Shown here: piece after piece, positions 32,873 to 45,151 of the stretch
How the letters are laid out: each line of letters opens with the position of its first letter
Position numbering within the stretch: the stretch's first letter is position 1
DNA from: Owenia fusiformis
Taxonomy: Eukaryota; Annelida; Polychaeta; Sabellida; Oweniidae
DNA length: 64,000 nt
Reading direction: 5' to 3'
NCBI GenBank assembly: GCA_903813345.2
Contig: CAIIXF020000007.1
Location: forward strand, 29,809,564 to 29,873,563
The notes under the pieces: generated by a model
What the model was told of the DNA's origin: nothing
Seen by the model: only the letters and a program-made list of their open reading frames with translations
The model's database searches: none
Translations under genes and position numbers: made by a program

Positions 32873-34163
32873 ATGTCACCACCAAAAGTGGTGACATATT
32901 GTTATGGTCTCCGTTTTTTTGCGACGGCGGTTGGTGGTTGGAGGTTGGCGGTTGGTGGTTGGAGGTTGGCGTCCGGCGTCTGTAACAATTTCTTACAACT
33001 TCCTATAACTTAACAAATACTGTTTAGACTGACTTCAATTTTTTTCTAAATCATCTACATGTTCTCAGAAGTTCAAATCTGACTTTAGATTTGACATTTG
33101 ACCTTCAATGACCTTCTCAAGGTCAAAAAGGTCTTTTTTCAACTTGCTTCACATTGACTAAATTTTTTTTCAAAATCATCTACATGTTGTCAGAAATTCA
33201 AATCTGACTTTAGATTTGACTTTAGATTTGACCTTCAAATCTGACTTTAGATTTGACATTTGACCTTCAATGACCTTCTCAAGGTCAAAAAAGGTCTGAC
33301 TTCAACTTGCTTCAAATTGACTGAATATTTTTTTCAAAATCATCTACGTGTTCTCAGAAATTCAAATCTGACTTAAGATTTGACTTAAGATTTGACATTT
33401 GACCTTCAATGACCTTCTCAAGGTCAAAAAGGTCTGTTTTCAACTTGCTTCAAATTGACTAAAATTTTTTTTCAAAATCATCTACGTGTTCTCAGAAATT
33501 CAAATCTGACTTTAGATTTGACTTAAGATTTGACATTTGACCTTCAATGACCTTCTCAAAGTCAAAAAGGTCAAAAAGGTCTTTTTTCAACTTGCTTCAA
33601 ATTGACCAAATTTTTTTTTCAAAATCATCTACATGTTCTCAGAAATTCAAATCTGACTTTAGATTTGACATTTGACCTTCAATGACCTTCTCAAAGTCAA
33701 AAAGGTCAAAAAGGTCTATTTTCAACTTGCTTCAAATTGACTAGATTTTTTTTTCAAAATCATCTACATGTTCTCAGAAATTCAAATATGACTTAAGATT
33801 TGACCTTCAATGACCTTCTCAAGGTCAAAAAAGGTCAAAAAGGTCTTTTTTCAACTTGCTTCAAATTGACTTTTTTTTTTTAAATCATCTACATGTTCTC
33901 AGAAATATTTGACCTTTAATGACCTTCTCAAGGTCAAAAAAGGTCTGTTTTCAACTTGCTTCAAATTGACCAGATTTTTTTTTCAAAATCATCTACATCT
34001 TTTCAGAAGTTCAAATTTGACTACAAGTTCTCAGAAGTTCAAATCTGACTTTAGATTTGACCTTTGACCTTCAATGACCTTCTCAAGGTCAAAAGGTATT
34101 TTCCAACTTGCTTTAAATTGACCAAATTGTTTTAGGTGGTGACATTTTGTCATGTTAATGCCT
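32873..34163 (+). mobile_element. TGTCACCACC element with eight core repeats
   Basis: The left end is the hairpin ATGTCACCACCAAAAGTGGT plus GACAT, then a GC-rich module (GCGACGGCGGTTGGTGGTTG). The core has eight tandem units of about 110-160 bp, each with GACCTTCAATGACCTTCTCA (starts near 33100, 33262, 33401, 33539, 33674, 33802, 33911, 34066). The right end is AGGTGGTGACATTTTGTCAT followed by GTTAATGCC. Copies with fewer or no core units are at 15405-15532, 15912-16566 and 59381-59500. Bivalve pearl elements and Helentron-derived elements share this plan, but I cannot assign a family. No protein is encoded. Confidence 0.85.
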
Positions 34164-34943
34164 TGTTTATAAATGTTCCTGTGCCTACATGTATGGTTTG
34201 GGGGAAGTGGCCTATCTGTTCAGCTTCCCGCCTGTGGGTAATACATCCTTTGTAAGGAAAATTTGGGATCTTGCTGACAGGGATGATACCTTTAGAACGA
34301 CTTGTATGTAAATACTCTAGGCACAAGTCTTTACTTTGCTCATATGTACTTATATGTACATGCACAATATATAGCACACCCTGTAAATCCATATGTAACA
34401 GTAGTCTATGGGTCTGTAGCTTTATAGGCCTACAATAATGTAAATTATCAGAGGTGCACACTTTCAGTACAAGACTGTAGACAACACAAAAACTGCTATC
34501 CATCCATTAAAGGGGCAACAAGGCCTGTAGAGAGAAAAATTGAAGAAAAAAAAATTTCTGAGCTATCAGGGCAACATTGGGACATCTTCTTTGACATACC
34601 CATTTTCTTAAAATGTATGGACAAGCTATCAATTTCAGCATTATAAAGAAGTGTAATTTCAGTTCAAAGCTTCTAAAGAGGGAGTCCCACTCATAGATTT
34701 TTAAGATTCACCATGTTTCAAGAGGAATATTAGCTGAAATAATGTTCATCCAGGGGGTTTCTTTGGATAATAAAAATATATGTTAGTCTTAAATAACCAA
34801 ACTTAAATATATTTTGATACTGGTCCATGATCATTGAATGGCCCCTCTCCCCCTGCACTAATTGTTGCTCCTTTAAATGTATGTTTACTTTTAGATGAAT
34901 GCTGGTATGTGCCCAACTAACCTGTTACATCAAATCTGTCAAT
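34164..34943. other. Upstream region of the Rab20-like gene
   Basis: A 117-codon frame on the minus strand (34503-34150) has no motif, no splice context and a poor composition for protein. It is treated as chance. No TATA box was recognised before the Rab start. Confidence 0.4.
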
Positions 34944-36543
34944 ATGTCGAAAAAGAAAGCGTAAGTTTTTTTATTGCTTATTGAGTGCATTACATCGTTG
35001 CATAGTGTATGTTTAGATTTAAACATACAATTTAAACAAAAGTATACTATTATTAGGGTTTGGGTTCTGTATTATTCCAAATGTTTTTCTATCTCAAAGA
35101 CAAATGATATACACACTGTGTTAAAGTACTTTTACAAATGTATGTTTTGGAGCTCAACAAAGCACAACTTTTTAGTTGTATAATATTTCCAACATTTGCC
35201 ATGCTTTCAGAGACCTTAAGGTCTTTATATTAGGAGAAGCTAACGTTGGAAAGACAACATTGCTGTACAGATACATAGAAGGAGTCTTCCAAGATCAGAT
35301 TAGTGTACTGAAAATTAGTATTAAGGCCAGCGTGCATGTTCGGAATTTTGCTTCATTCCTTAATTGAGTCACATGTTATTTTTCAAACAGAAATCACTCC
35401 TTCCCCACATTGTCTACATCTTCCAGTTTTGCACAAATAGTGTACTTATGTGCCTAGAAAAGACTGGTGGGAAGATTTGTTTTGTAAAATGTATAAAAAA
35501 CGAAAAAATGAAAAATAACTTGTGACCCTGCTATTAAGGGTTGCAGCAAAATTCCAAACATGGACCCTGGCCTTAATAAAACTTTATAAAGTGTGCAGAT
35601 TTGGTCAATGATTAGTGTTAAAAAGATTTTCATCAATCCATTAAAGTAACGAATCATTGACTATTGTAAACCTATATCTAGTATTCACAACATGTGACAA
35701 TAAATATGTTTATGATTATAGACAATAGGAGCATCATTTTTCCTGAAACAATGGGGTAAGCGGCATGTGTCATTATGGGACACTGCTGGGGAAGAAAGGT
35801 TTTCTGGCTTGAGTAATCTCTATTGCAGGGGAGCATCTGCTGTTATTATGGCATTTGATGTAACACGGCCATCTTCATTCCATTCTCTCAGGTAAATAGG
35901 TCACTTGGGTACTTATGCTCTTCCTTCATCAGTTCTAAATTGTTGCCATATTTTTCACTCTACAGTTTTTTAGTGATTGTATTGTACACCCATAGTTCTA
36001 ATTTTATCAACTCAATTGATTTTTAATTCATCAAAGGATGTTGTATAATTGAAAGGATGTCACTGTCACATGGCTTAGAGAATGTCATACTAGTATGGCT
36101 GAAAGTTTGATACACTGACGTTTCAGAGTCGGAACAGTATGTTTGAATATTGGAATGTAATTTTAAACAGTGACATTTTCTATTTCAGGAGCAGGTTTTT
36201 ACCACTCGTAGAATATGCAAACCATAACTGCTTAGTGGTAGTGACTGCAACAAAGGTTGACCTTGCAAAAGACACTACACCGATTATAACAATGGCACAG
36301 GGTTTAGAATTCACAAAAACTCTAAACAAAGAACTTCAATTAACAACAGTGCCATATTTTGAAACTTCAAGTAAGACTGGTAAAGATGTTACAGAAGTGT
36401 TTGAATATGTTTTCCGTCATTGTTTTCCTGATGAAAACTTGCATAAGAAAACACCACCAGTCCATATTAAATCAAGATCTAGTACAGTGGACTTAGAGAC
36501 TCAAAGTAATGATGAAGAGACCATGAAGGTGGGGTGCTGTTGA
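34944..36543 (+). CDS. RAB20: Rab20-like small GTPase
   Basis: Rab proteins are GTP switches for vesicle traffic; vertebrate Rab20 acts on endosomes and maturing phagosomes. Exons are 34944-34960, 35211-35304, 35722-35891 and 36189-36543, which close to 211 residues plus stop. Visible motifs are the P-loop GEANVGKT (14-21), switch I threonine in STIGASFFLKQW, WDTAGEERF (D57, G60, E61), TKVD (115-118) in the guanine-specificity position, ETSSK (152-156) and a C-terminal GCC for double geranylgeranylation. FLKQW and LYCRGA are shared with Rab20 rather than with other Rabs. The usual NKxD asparagine is threonine, as in Rac proteins, so nucleotide binding should persist. Human Rab20 is longer (234 residues) because of an insert before the ETSAK motif. 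Confidence 0.92.
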
Positions 36544-37006
36544 ATATTATTATGTGCAATGATGGATTCACGATCGGCTAAGGATATTGAAGAACAAGTT
36601 ACATGTAGAATGTAATTAGTTGCACAGCTATATCGACCAATCACTTTTATTTAAAAATACATAATTTAAAGTATGAAATGGTCTATAATTAGTCAGTCTG
36701 GTTAAAAAGATTCAATATAAAGTGTGGTCAAAAAGTGAACCTCCGAGAAAGTGTTACGTCATGTATGCATTGTAGCTATTCACACTAGATGATAGAATTG
36801 CTGCTTTGCAGCATGGGCTCTACCACCCAGAGCCCATGTTTGTAGGCATATCAGTTCTAGTCAAACTTGTACAATAGTGGCAGGATGGTGACATCACCTG
36901 AATTTGTGGACAATGTGTTCAATCAGTCTGCGGTTTGCAACAATTGGAAGAACACAAGTAACAGAGCAACGTCCATATTGCAGTTGTCAGTTGTGCGGTT
37001 GTGAAA

Positions 37007-37012
37007 AATAAA
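37007..37012 (+). terminator. Polyadenylation signal for the Rab20-like gene
   Basis: AATAAA 464 bases past the stop codon, the first exact match downstream on the plus strand. Confidence 0.4.
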
Positions 37013-37338
37013 AAGGCTATACGCCTCGTTAACATGATTAAAATACATCAAGTGGTGGTTTAATTTTGTATGGAAACTACATGTAGTGTAAAATACGGTT
37101 TAATACACAAAACTATATTTAAATTGAAATAAATGTACGTGAATATGCATACGGCACCGCAAATTATACATTAGGCTATTATAAGTTCAGTAAAATATTT
37201 TGGAATCTTCAACGTTGTAAAACGTTTTCTTATTTTGATGGAGACAAATACATTAAATGCTAACTATTAAAATGATATTGTATTCGTATTTCCTCATATA
37301 CATGAAGGGGTATATGTACAGTATCCTATGCCTACATT

Positions 37339-40112
37339 GTGGTCGGTTGGAAAATGTTGTTTTTACACATTTCCTTTGATCATTCCTCGTCTGTCGTCTA
37401 AGAGTGTCGAATATTTTCGAGAATATGTTTCTATAAACTACACAATTTAGGATGGGTGAAGAGTATTACATATTCATGTATTTATTGTAATTTAAAAGAA
37501 TCAGAAATGTGCGTTATCAACTCCACTGTACGTTGTCCCTGTAATTGAAATTCATGAGATATGCGTAATATTAAACAATGAAATGATTTCATTTCAAAAT
37601 GCATTAAGGTTTTTAATTATGAGTAACAAGTAATTTTTAACAAACATGTTCAAGTTTCCTTTTTTGTACAGATGATTTTAAAGATAAGGTAAATGTGATT
37701 TTTAACCTCTTTTGAGTGCTTTTTCATTTGTATTGTATTGTTGTTGTAGTGGTTGATTTGGTGGCTAATTTGTGGCCATTGGACGTTAGCTTCCACGCTC
37801 TTTGATTATTTGGCATCTATACCTTACGTTTTATTAAGTTACACTGATAGATAGATCTATACTAGCTTATCGAATATGACTTTTAAAAATCCCGTTTATC
37901 ATATATCTGGAAAGTGCTCAATAGTTTCAATCAAATTGAAGTTATACGGTAATTGTTCAGTTTCAATTTTGAATGCTGCCTCCCTGCCTGTTACACGCCT
38001 TACCATCGACAAGGTACAGTCACGTGACAGTGACAAAATATACCGTAGTACACTTTTGATGTACTATGTCACTATTAACTGATTTTAAGCAAAGACTATG
38101 ATGTAGGTTTGATGCAGGTTTTCAAAAATAAATTTGAGGAATACATAAAGCATTTCATGTTTGATTTTGCGTGTATTCGATTTCAAATACATTTATTTTT
38201 CTAATTACGTTAAAAGATCTTCGAGCAGTGCTCGATTTTTTTCGTTGTAAGTCTACCCATACAATTGTTCGGTTGGAAAATGTTGTTTTTTACACATTTC
38301 CTTTGATAATTTTCTCCACTGACGTCTCAGAGTGTCGAATATTTTTATGAGAATGTGTTTCTCTAAACTACACAGTTTAAGACGGGTGAAGATTTAATAA
38401 ATATTCGTGCATTTGGTATAATTTAAAAAATCAGAAATGTACGTTGTCAACTCACAGTGTATGTTGTTCCTGTAATTGAAATTCAACGAACATGCTCCTG
38501 TATCCCTACAGATAAACAGGTAAAAGTGATTTTTCGTTGAATGCTATTTTATTTTATGAAAGTGTTAATATGGTGATTAATATGTGACCATGGCGTGTTA
38601 TTTTCTGACCTCTTTGACCACTCGGCGTCGGTACGTTACGTTATGTTTAGTTGCATGGAGAGATCTATACTAGCTATTCCAAGATGACTTTCAAAATTTA
38701 TGCTACAGGGTGTCCCGAAAGTATGGGCCCCCTAGGCAGACATATAACAATGTCTCCATAGTATGTGTCATATATAGTATCATTTTAAAGCTCATCCAAA
38801 GTTACATTAATTTGCCGAGTATCATGGTTCAACTCACAAATGGAAAAAAGTTACAGGAATTTCAAAAGTTAGTGTTTGGCCAAAATTAAAGTCAGTGTTA
38901 CACCAAAACAATAGTCGGTGTGTCTCCTTAGCCGCCATGTGCATCAATATTTCACATTCAGGTCAGGGCTGTTTCCAGGATACCGAAATCTTTTTGGCAA
39001 AACGCTAATTTTTAAAATGCCTGTTACTTTTTACCATTTGAACCATCATATGTAACTTTGGATAAGCTTAAAAAATGATATTTGAAACATACTACTATGT
39101 ATATGTCTGCCTAGGGGGGGGGGGGGGGCATACTTTGGGACACTCTGTATATCTGGAAAGTGCAGAAGTTCAAAAGCCAGGTTATGGAACACAAAAAAAG
39201 AATTAGTAACAATCATATCAATGACAATTTTATGGATTAACGGACAAAATATTAGAGTAAATATATCTGATATGCCTATCATTATTTATTACTTTATTAT
39301 AAAATATGTTCCTTCTATTACACGTACATTATAGCATTTCATTCACTGTAAAATTAACTGTGAATTGAGATCTGTAAGGCCAATGTGACAACATACATTC
39401 GAGTTGACAACATACATTATCTATTTTTCGTAGTAGCATCCAAAGTAAAAAGCGGTTTTGCATTAACTCTGGATGTATATTTGTATACTTATCTTAAGTT
39501 GTGTTAGTCGTAGTTTGGCTGTTATTTGCATAGCAAAACAAAAATTAGAGAGAATTTTGCGAAATTCAGTCAGGATTTAGAGATCCCTGACGTACTGGGT
39601 AGATCTATAACAAGATATTGAAGTTGCTGAGGATCATTTGAAGTATAGATATGCACATTTGCAAATTAATTACAAATCGAATGCAACAACTACCTGATGA
39701 TGAACTGACACAATATTGATCAAATCAATGCTAGTTCTTGCCTCGCTTCCTCATTCTAGAAAATGGCGATCTACAGATCTAAAATGGCGCAAATGACATA
39801 GTACATCAAAAGTGTACTACGGTATATTTTGTCACTGTCACGTGACTGTACCTTGTCGATGGTCAGGCGTGTGTTAGTGTTATGAAAAATACGTTGCCTG
39901 CATTAGGGTTAGTTGTGAATTGAGTAAGTTCAATAATGGGACGACGTGCATTCGAGTTGACAACGTACACTTATGAAATTTTAAATTATTGCCAAAACGT
40001 TAATACATGATATTAAATCTTCAACAGGCCTTAATTGTGTACTATATTCGACAGTCTTAGACCACAGAAAAGGAAATGTGTAAAAAACATTTTCGAACCG
40101 ACCAATCAAACC
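37339..40112. mobile_element. 2.8-kb inverted-repeat cluster between two genes
   Basis: Outer arms are 37339-38076 and 39793-40112. CGGTTGGAAAATGTTGTTTT at 37344 pairs with its inverse at about 40085. A near-identical 80-bp stretch at 37991-38072 (with ACAGTCACGTGACAGTGAC) is inverted at 39793-39874. A further direct copy of the left arm begins at 38270, offset by 926 bp, and is split by a MITE at 38706-39147. No protein is encoded. The right edge lies 300 bp upstream of the metallophosphoesterase start. Confidence 0.7.
38706..39147. mobile_element. Mariner-type MITE with TA target duplication
   Basis: The ends are CAGGGTGTCCCGAAAGTATG and the inverse of GCATACTTTGGGACACTCTG, flanked by TA at 38704-38705 and 39148-39149. 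Inside is CCCCCTAGGCAGACATAT and its inverse. The unbroken relative at about 37898-37915 (ATATATCTGGAAAGTGC) shows the site as it was before insertion. Confidence 0.88.
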
Positions 40113-40412
40113 TATATCGTTGTCTTTGCTTCAAATCGACTTAATAGTGACACCGTACATCTAAAGTATATTTTGTCACTGTATGTTGTCGATGGTTAGG
40201 CGTGTGAATTATAATGTATAAAATACCCAGTCTCCTAGCCTTCGTCCCGGGCTTTAGTTCAGTACAATCCGTGCCTCGCAACGAACGAAATGAATTTTGA
40301 GAATGCAGGAAGTAAATAAAAAACTTACATTTCATGACCAATATTATTTGAAGGACTTTGGATTGTATGGGAGAGCCATATTAGAGTATAGATGAAACTA
40401 GGATTATGAATA

Positions 40413-41827
40413 ATGAGCAGAATATACACTATATCTGATGTCCACGTGGATTATTTGGAAAACCGTAAATATATTGAACATCTATCAGACCAGAAGTACG
40501 AATCGGATGTTCTGTTACTTGCAGGCGATGTGACAGACAACCTCTCACTACTCAAGACGACTCTTCAGACCCTTAAAAAGAAGTTCAAAGATGTGTTTTA
40601 CGTTCCAGGTACGAATTTAAGCAATAATTGCTGAGCCCAATAACATACATGTATTAAATATAGTACACTATATCTATATGTATGACCATATGCGGAATTG
40701 CATTTTCTATGCAATGATAGATGTCAGCTCGGTCTATAGAATCAGGGTAACACATACCTTCAGCTACATGTACTTGTACTAGTAAGCTCATTCCAAGGCA
40801 TCCTTCGAACAACGGGCTTCGAAGGGCTCCATCCTTCTGGAGAGGGCCCCTGGAGCCTTACGTTCGGAGGATGGTACCAAGGATGATCTCCAGTAATGTT
40901 TCAGTAACACACCCCAACCTATTACGAGTAGTTTGCTCTTGCATCTAAAGGTCTCAAGGTAGAACAGGACGGCAATATAGCAAATTAAGAAAATGCGATA
41001 AAAATTAAACTTAAATATATATTCATGAAAGTGGTCATTTTTCTAAATCACACAATTACGTAGTTTTTTATCACCCATTTCCAGGTAATCACGAACTTTG
41101 GCTGAAAAAGGATGACAGGGAAATGAGGTTCAAAGATTCAATTGAAAAATTCCATGCAATCATCAAACTATGTCATGACACTGGTGTAAAGACTGAACCA
41201 GAGAAGGTGACAAGCACGCAGGGGGATGTCTGGGTCGTGCCACTGTTCGCTTGGTATAGTACACCGTACGATGACCCTCAGGATTCGCTATACGCCGGTG
41301 ATTCAGCTGATGTTCATCAAGATTCCGAAAACATGTGGATGGACAATCACCTATGTCTGTGGACAAGTTTAAAGGACAAAACACGATCACAATATTTCGC
41401 TGATCTGAACAAAGAACCAATATCATTGGTTATGAAAAATAAATCACCTGGTGATGTAGTGGTCTCTTTCAGCCATTTTCTGTCGAGGAAAGAACTTCTA
41501 GGACACACTGAAGCAGAATTTGAGGAATTCAACAAAGAACGCTCTCTTAGGAAACTCCCTGAATTTCAAATTGACAAATCTAAATCCAAACAAATGCAGT
41601 TTGATTTTTCACTATTTGCCGGGTGCAAGGTACTAGAAGAAGCAATCCGAATGTTGGGATCAGTTGTTCATGTACACGGGCATCAACATAGGAATCGGGA
41701 TAGAGAAATAGGGGGAGTCCGCTATGTATCACATTGCTTAGGGTACCCCAGGGAACAGCAAAATGGCTTTACATGGGGTCTCATGGAATGGGATGGTCCT
41801 AAGCAGATATGGCCTAGTACCAAATAG
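40413..41827 (+). CDS. Calcineurin-like metallophosphoesterase
   Basis: Two exons, 40413-40608 and 41085-41827, join in phase to 312 residues plus stop. The five metal-site blocks of the family are present and correctly ordered: SDVHVD (D9, H11), AGDVTDN (D39, N43), GNHE (66-69), FSH (H196) and HGHQH (G264, H265, H267). The protein is therefore a likely active two-metal phosphohydrolase. The substrate cannot be told from sequence. There is no signal peptide or membrane segment, which suggests a cytosolic enzyme. Single-domain proteins of this type occur in bacteria, plants and many invertebrates. The only intron falls between the P of VPG and the GNHE motif. A polyadenylation signal lies 125 bp past the stop. 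Confidence 0.92.
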
Positions 41828-41951
41828 AAGCAGAAAAAGCAGAGTTTAAAGACAGAAATATGTGCTCATTTTGGTTCTCAATCATGTGCGAATTTTTTTT
41901 ACCCATAACAATGCAGCATCACATAGCCCATTGGAATATTTAAAAAACAAG

Positions 41952-41957
41952 AATAAA
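41952..41957 (+). terminator. Polyadenylation signal for the metallophosphoesterase
   Basis: AATAAA in GAATAAAACA, 125 bases past the stop codon. Confidence 0.5.
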
Positions 41958-42769
41958 ACAATAGTGGAATTTCAAGAGAAGCATATGAATTAATTAAATC
42001 ATGATAGTGAACGATAGAGTATCCAAGAGAAAATGATAGACTTTAAACTATTAATGCTGTATTCCATATTACACAATCCAAAATTAAACATCTCTGAAAA
42101 GCAGTTTGATATCTAGAAATCGAACTTGAAGATCTTAAAGTTAGCATCAGAAGGCAATTCCCATAAAATTGTAATAAGCTTCAGACTGATCACTGCTGTA
42201 TCATGATTATCTTTACGAGTCATTCATAGTTAGAAATTTCAACATTTTTGTCAATAGACTAGGTGCGAGAAAATGCGAAAATAGGATAAAAATTGCAATA
42301 TCTTGTTTGAAATATGTATAATAATGTCACCGCTAGCTAAACATTATACCTCCGATTCTAGCTTTATAAATATGAAAAAAGATATTCAATAAAATTAATT
42401 TTAAACCATTAGATATCAAACAGGACATGTATATTGTTATTATTACATGTTGAATAATGGATAATTTGCATAGGTCATTGAAGGCTTGCAATTGAGGGTC
42501 TCGGATAGCTTTCGCGAATTCAACTGCCGGCTGACAGATTGAACTACTATTTTATAGCCAATTTAAATATGAATAGTACCTGCCACTATTATATTTAAAT
42601 GAGTTGAGGACGTTAATCCATCAGCCGTCAATTGATTTTGAAAATGCTACCTTACAGTCACTGCCACATGTAGATATTAGGGGTAGGGGCTCTCCTATTC
42701 TTTCCTGGAGATATTCAATGTTATATATACGTGCCTTTAATATTGAAGCAGAAATATATTCAAATGCAC
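41958..42769. other. Gene-free stretch
   Basis: No protein-like frame or repeat was recognised. The region ends at the target duplication of the palindromic element at 42775. Confidence 0.4.
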
Positions 42770-42774
42770 AAGAT

Positions 42775-43254
42775 CACTGGTGATCCACTCGATTACGCTG
42801 GAACCGTTTCGGTAACAAAATGTCCTTATTTCACACGTTGTAGGCAGAATTCCCACGACATTTTTATCACAAACAGTATCATCACTATGATTAAGAAAAT
42901 GTACACATTTGCGAGCAAATAGTTCAGAAGACAACGGAATCGTCGATTTAATCCCTTACTTAAGTTACCGAAACAGTATTTCGAAAAACAGTTAAGATCT
43001 GCACTTTTAACCCTTACCGTTTATGTAATTTAAGTGAGGAATTAAATCGACAATTCTTTTGTCTTCTGAGCTATTTTTTCGCAAACCTTTTATAAAACAT
43101 ATGATACTGATACACGTTTGTGAGAAAAAATGTCGTGGGGATTCTGCCTACAACGAGCGAAAAAATAAGCAAAAATCGTACCCTCGACGTTCCGACATTT
43201 TGTTACCGAAACGAACCGTTTCGGTAACCAGCGTAATCAAGCGGATCACCAGTG
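42775..43254. mobile_element. 480-bp palindromic element, CACTGGTGATCC family, copy A
   Basis: The left end is CACTGGTGATCCACTCGATT and the right end is its inverse (GCGGATCACCAGTG). AAGAT flanks it on both sides (42770-42774, 43255-43259). Inside, ACCGTTTCGGTAACAAAATG, GGCAGAATTCCCACGACA and others are mirrored by inverse copies, so nearly the whole element is one hairpin. Short frames here are by-products of the palindrome. A second copy is at 53908-54437. Confidence 0.92.
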
Positions 43255-43259
43255 AAGAT

Positions 43260-45151
43260 ATGAATATCTGAGGAAAAGTACAAAGACAAGATCGTCTAAA
43301 ATATCCATAGTTGATGGTTCGTTTAATGCACATGGACATTTCAGTCTTTGTTCTCTTACTATGTCATATCCATGAATTTATTAAATAATTGTAAGTTTAC
43401 AAAATGTTCTAAATTCTAGATGGCGGCAAAGACAAAATATTACCCTGCGTGCAGAGTCTAGTTATAAACGAAGCTCTCTTTAAGAAGTGAAGTCCTACGA
43501 ATGCAAAGGGTAACAAAATATTGTACTGTATATGGTACTGTTAATTTAATATGTACTGTTTAATATCATTATACATTTGCTATCCTAAATATACATATTT
43601 TTGTAACAATCAATTTTACATTACAGCATTTATTTACAATATCAATGAATAATATATTCATTATTTAACATTATTTTGTTCTCACCTGAGTTATCTAGAC
43701 CCAACTGTATTGAACAGAGTTAAATACATTCATCTTATTTCATAAATGATTACAACAACTATTCAATTGAATTATATATAATTTAAGTATATACAGCAAT
43801 ATCATTATTTTCATATCTCAATTTCTGGCAATACATTTTCACAGGCAATCTCAAGAGGCAAAGCTCAGATGTAAATTGAGGAAAAATAAGGTATTTGCTA
43901 CCTTAGTTCAAATTTTTGGGAAAAATTCAGACATTACACAGAAAAGTACAGTATAGTATCCAGAGACACTGCAAGAAACTCAGATGATGAAACATGGCAC
44001 CACTATAGTCTGGAGAATGAAAACAGAAATTAGTTTGTATCTCTCCGTATATTTTGTTGAGGCAATTGCCTCACTTTGCCTCATGCCTGGCAACACCTAT
44101 GCAATCTAGTACAGTTGTTTTTGTTGCACATTGTTTTATTTTAAAAAAATGGAAAAATAACCAAATGAACTCTGATGATAATGTAACAAAGGAAGAAAAT
44201 TGCAAATACCCAACTACTGTACTGACCTTTGACCTCTCAGCTCACCTTAGCCTGGAGAGAGATGAGTTGAGAGCAAATTCTGAAAAAATATCACTTTTGA
44301 AATATTTTTTGTTCTCGTGGCCAACAGATTGAAAAAGTGAATCTCCCTTTTGAATTCTAACAGATTTTGACATTTCTTTAGATTTTAAATATTCCGTAAC
44401 TTCTATATTTAGCAGATATCTATATTTTTCAAGTATGGATTGTAAGGGAAATACTAGTATTGGCATGACTTTGGATTGCTTCGAACAATTTACACTCTAT
44501 CAGTCCCTCCTAAGTTTCATAACATACTTGTACAACAGGCCCAAAGTCAGGGTGGGTTGGGGGGCGTCCGCTCTGGCCAAAAATTCTTTCAAAATCATGC
44601 ATTTCTCACCATTCTGAACACTTTTCCGGTGATTTTGGCCATTTTCAGACCTGAGTTGTCAAATATAAACCCCTCAAGTGAACAAAAAGCCGTCTATGGA
44701 CTGATACAAATAGAAAAGTGGTGAGTTACAGTTTTGATACGTTTGCAAGTACCCAGCTGCACTCAATTGAGCTTTAAAGTGAATATCATTTTGTTCACAG
44801 TTGTGAATTTAAAAATAGAATTGTTCAAATTTGGGATATTTTAGTATTACATAGTACATTAGTAAGAATTGATAAAGTTAGAATTTGCACAAAGTATTGG
44901 AAAATATTCCAAGGGTTATCTATAAATTGGTAAAAATGCATACATAGTATACACAGGTGTCATGTAAAGTTACACCATAAAATAGGTAATTTTAAAGTAT
45001 ATAAATGCTAAAAGGTATATTGTGGATTCCACACAGTATTACATTACTAAAATGACTTACTGTATAGATAGGAATACGATACTGTATCATACAACTAAAA
45101 TTACCTATCATAAAGGACAGTTCCACATGACACAGGAAATATATGAATGTT
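43260..45151. other. Gene-free stretch 3' of the zinc-finger gene
   Basis: No exon-like segment was found. Around 44540-44680 is GGGCGTCCGCTCTGGCC...GGTGATTTTGGCC, a decayed low-complexity repeat. GAAGTGAAGTCCTACGAATG near 43486 recurs near 10578. Confidence 0.4.

Noticed and set aside
34150-34503. 117-codon minus-strand frame near the Rab20-like gene
   Set aside because: No motif, no splice context and no homology that I recognise; length is within chance for AT-rich sequence scanned in six frames.
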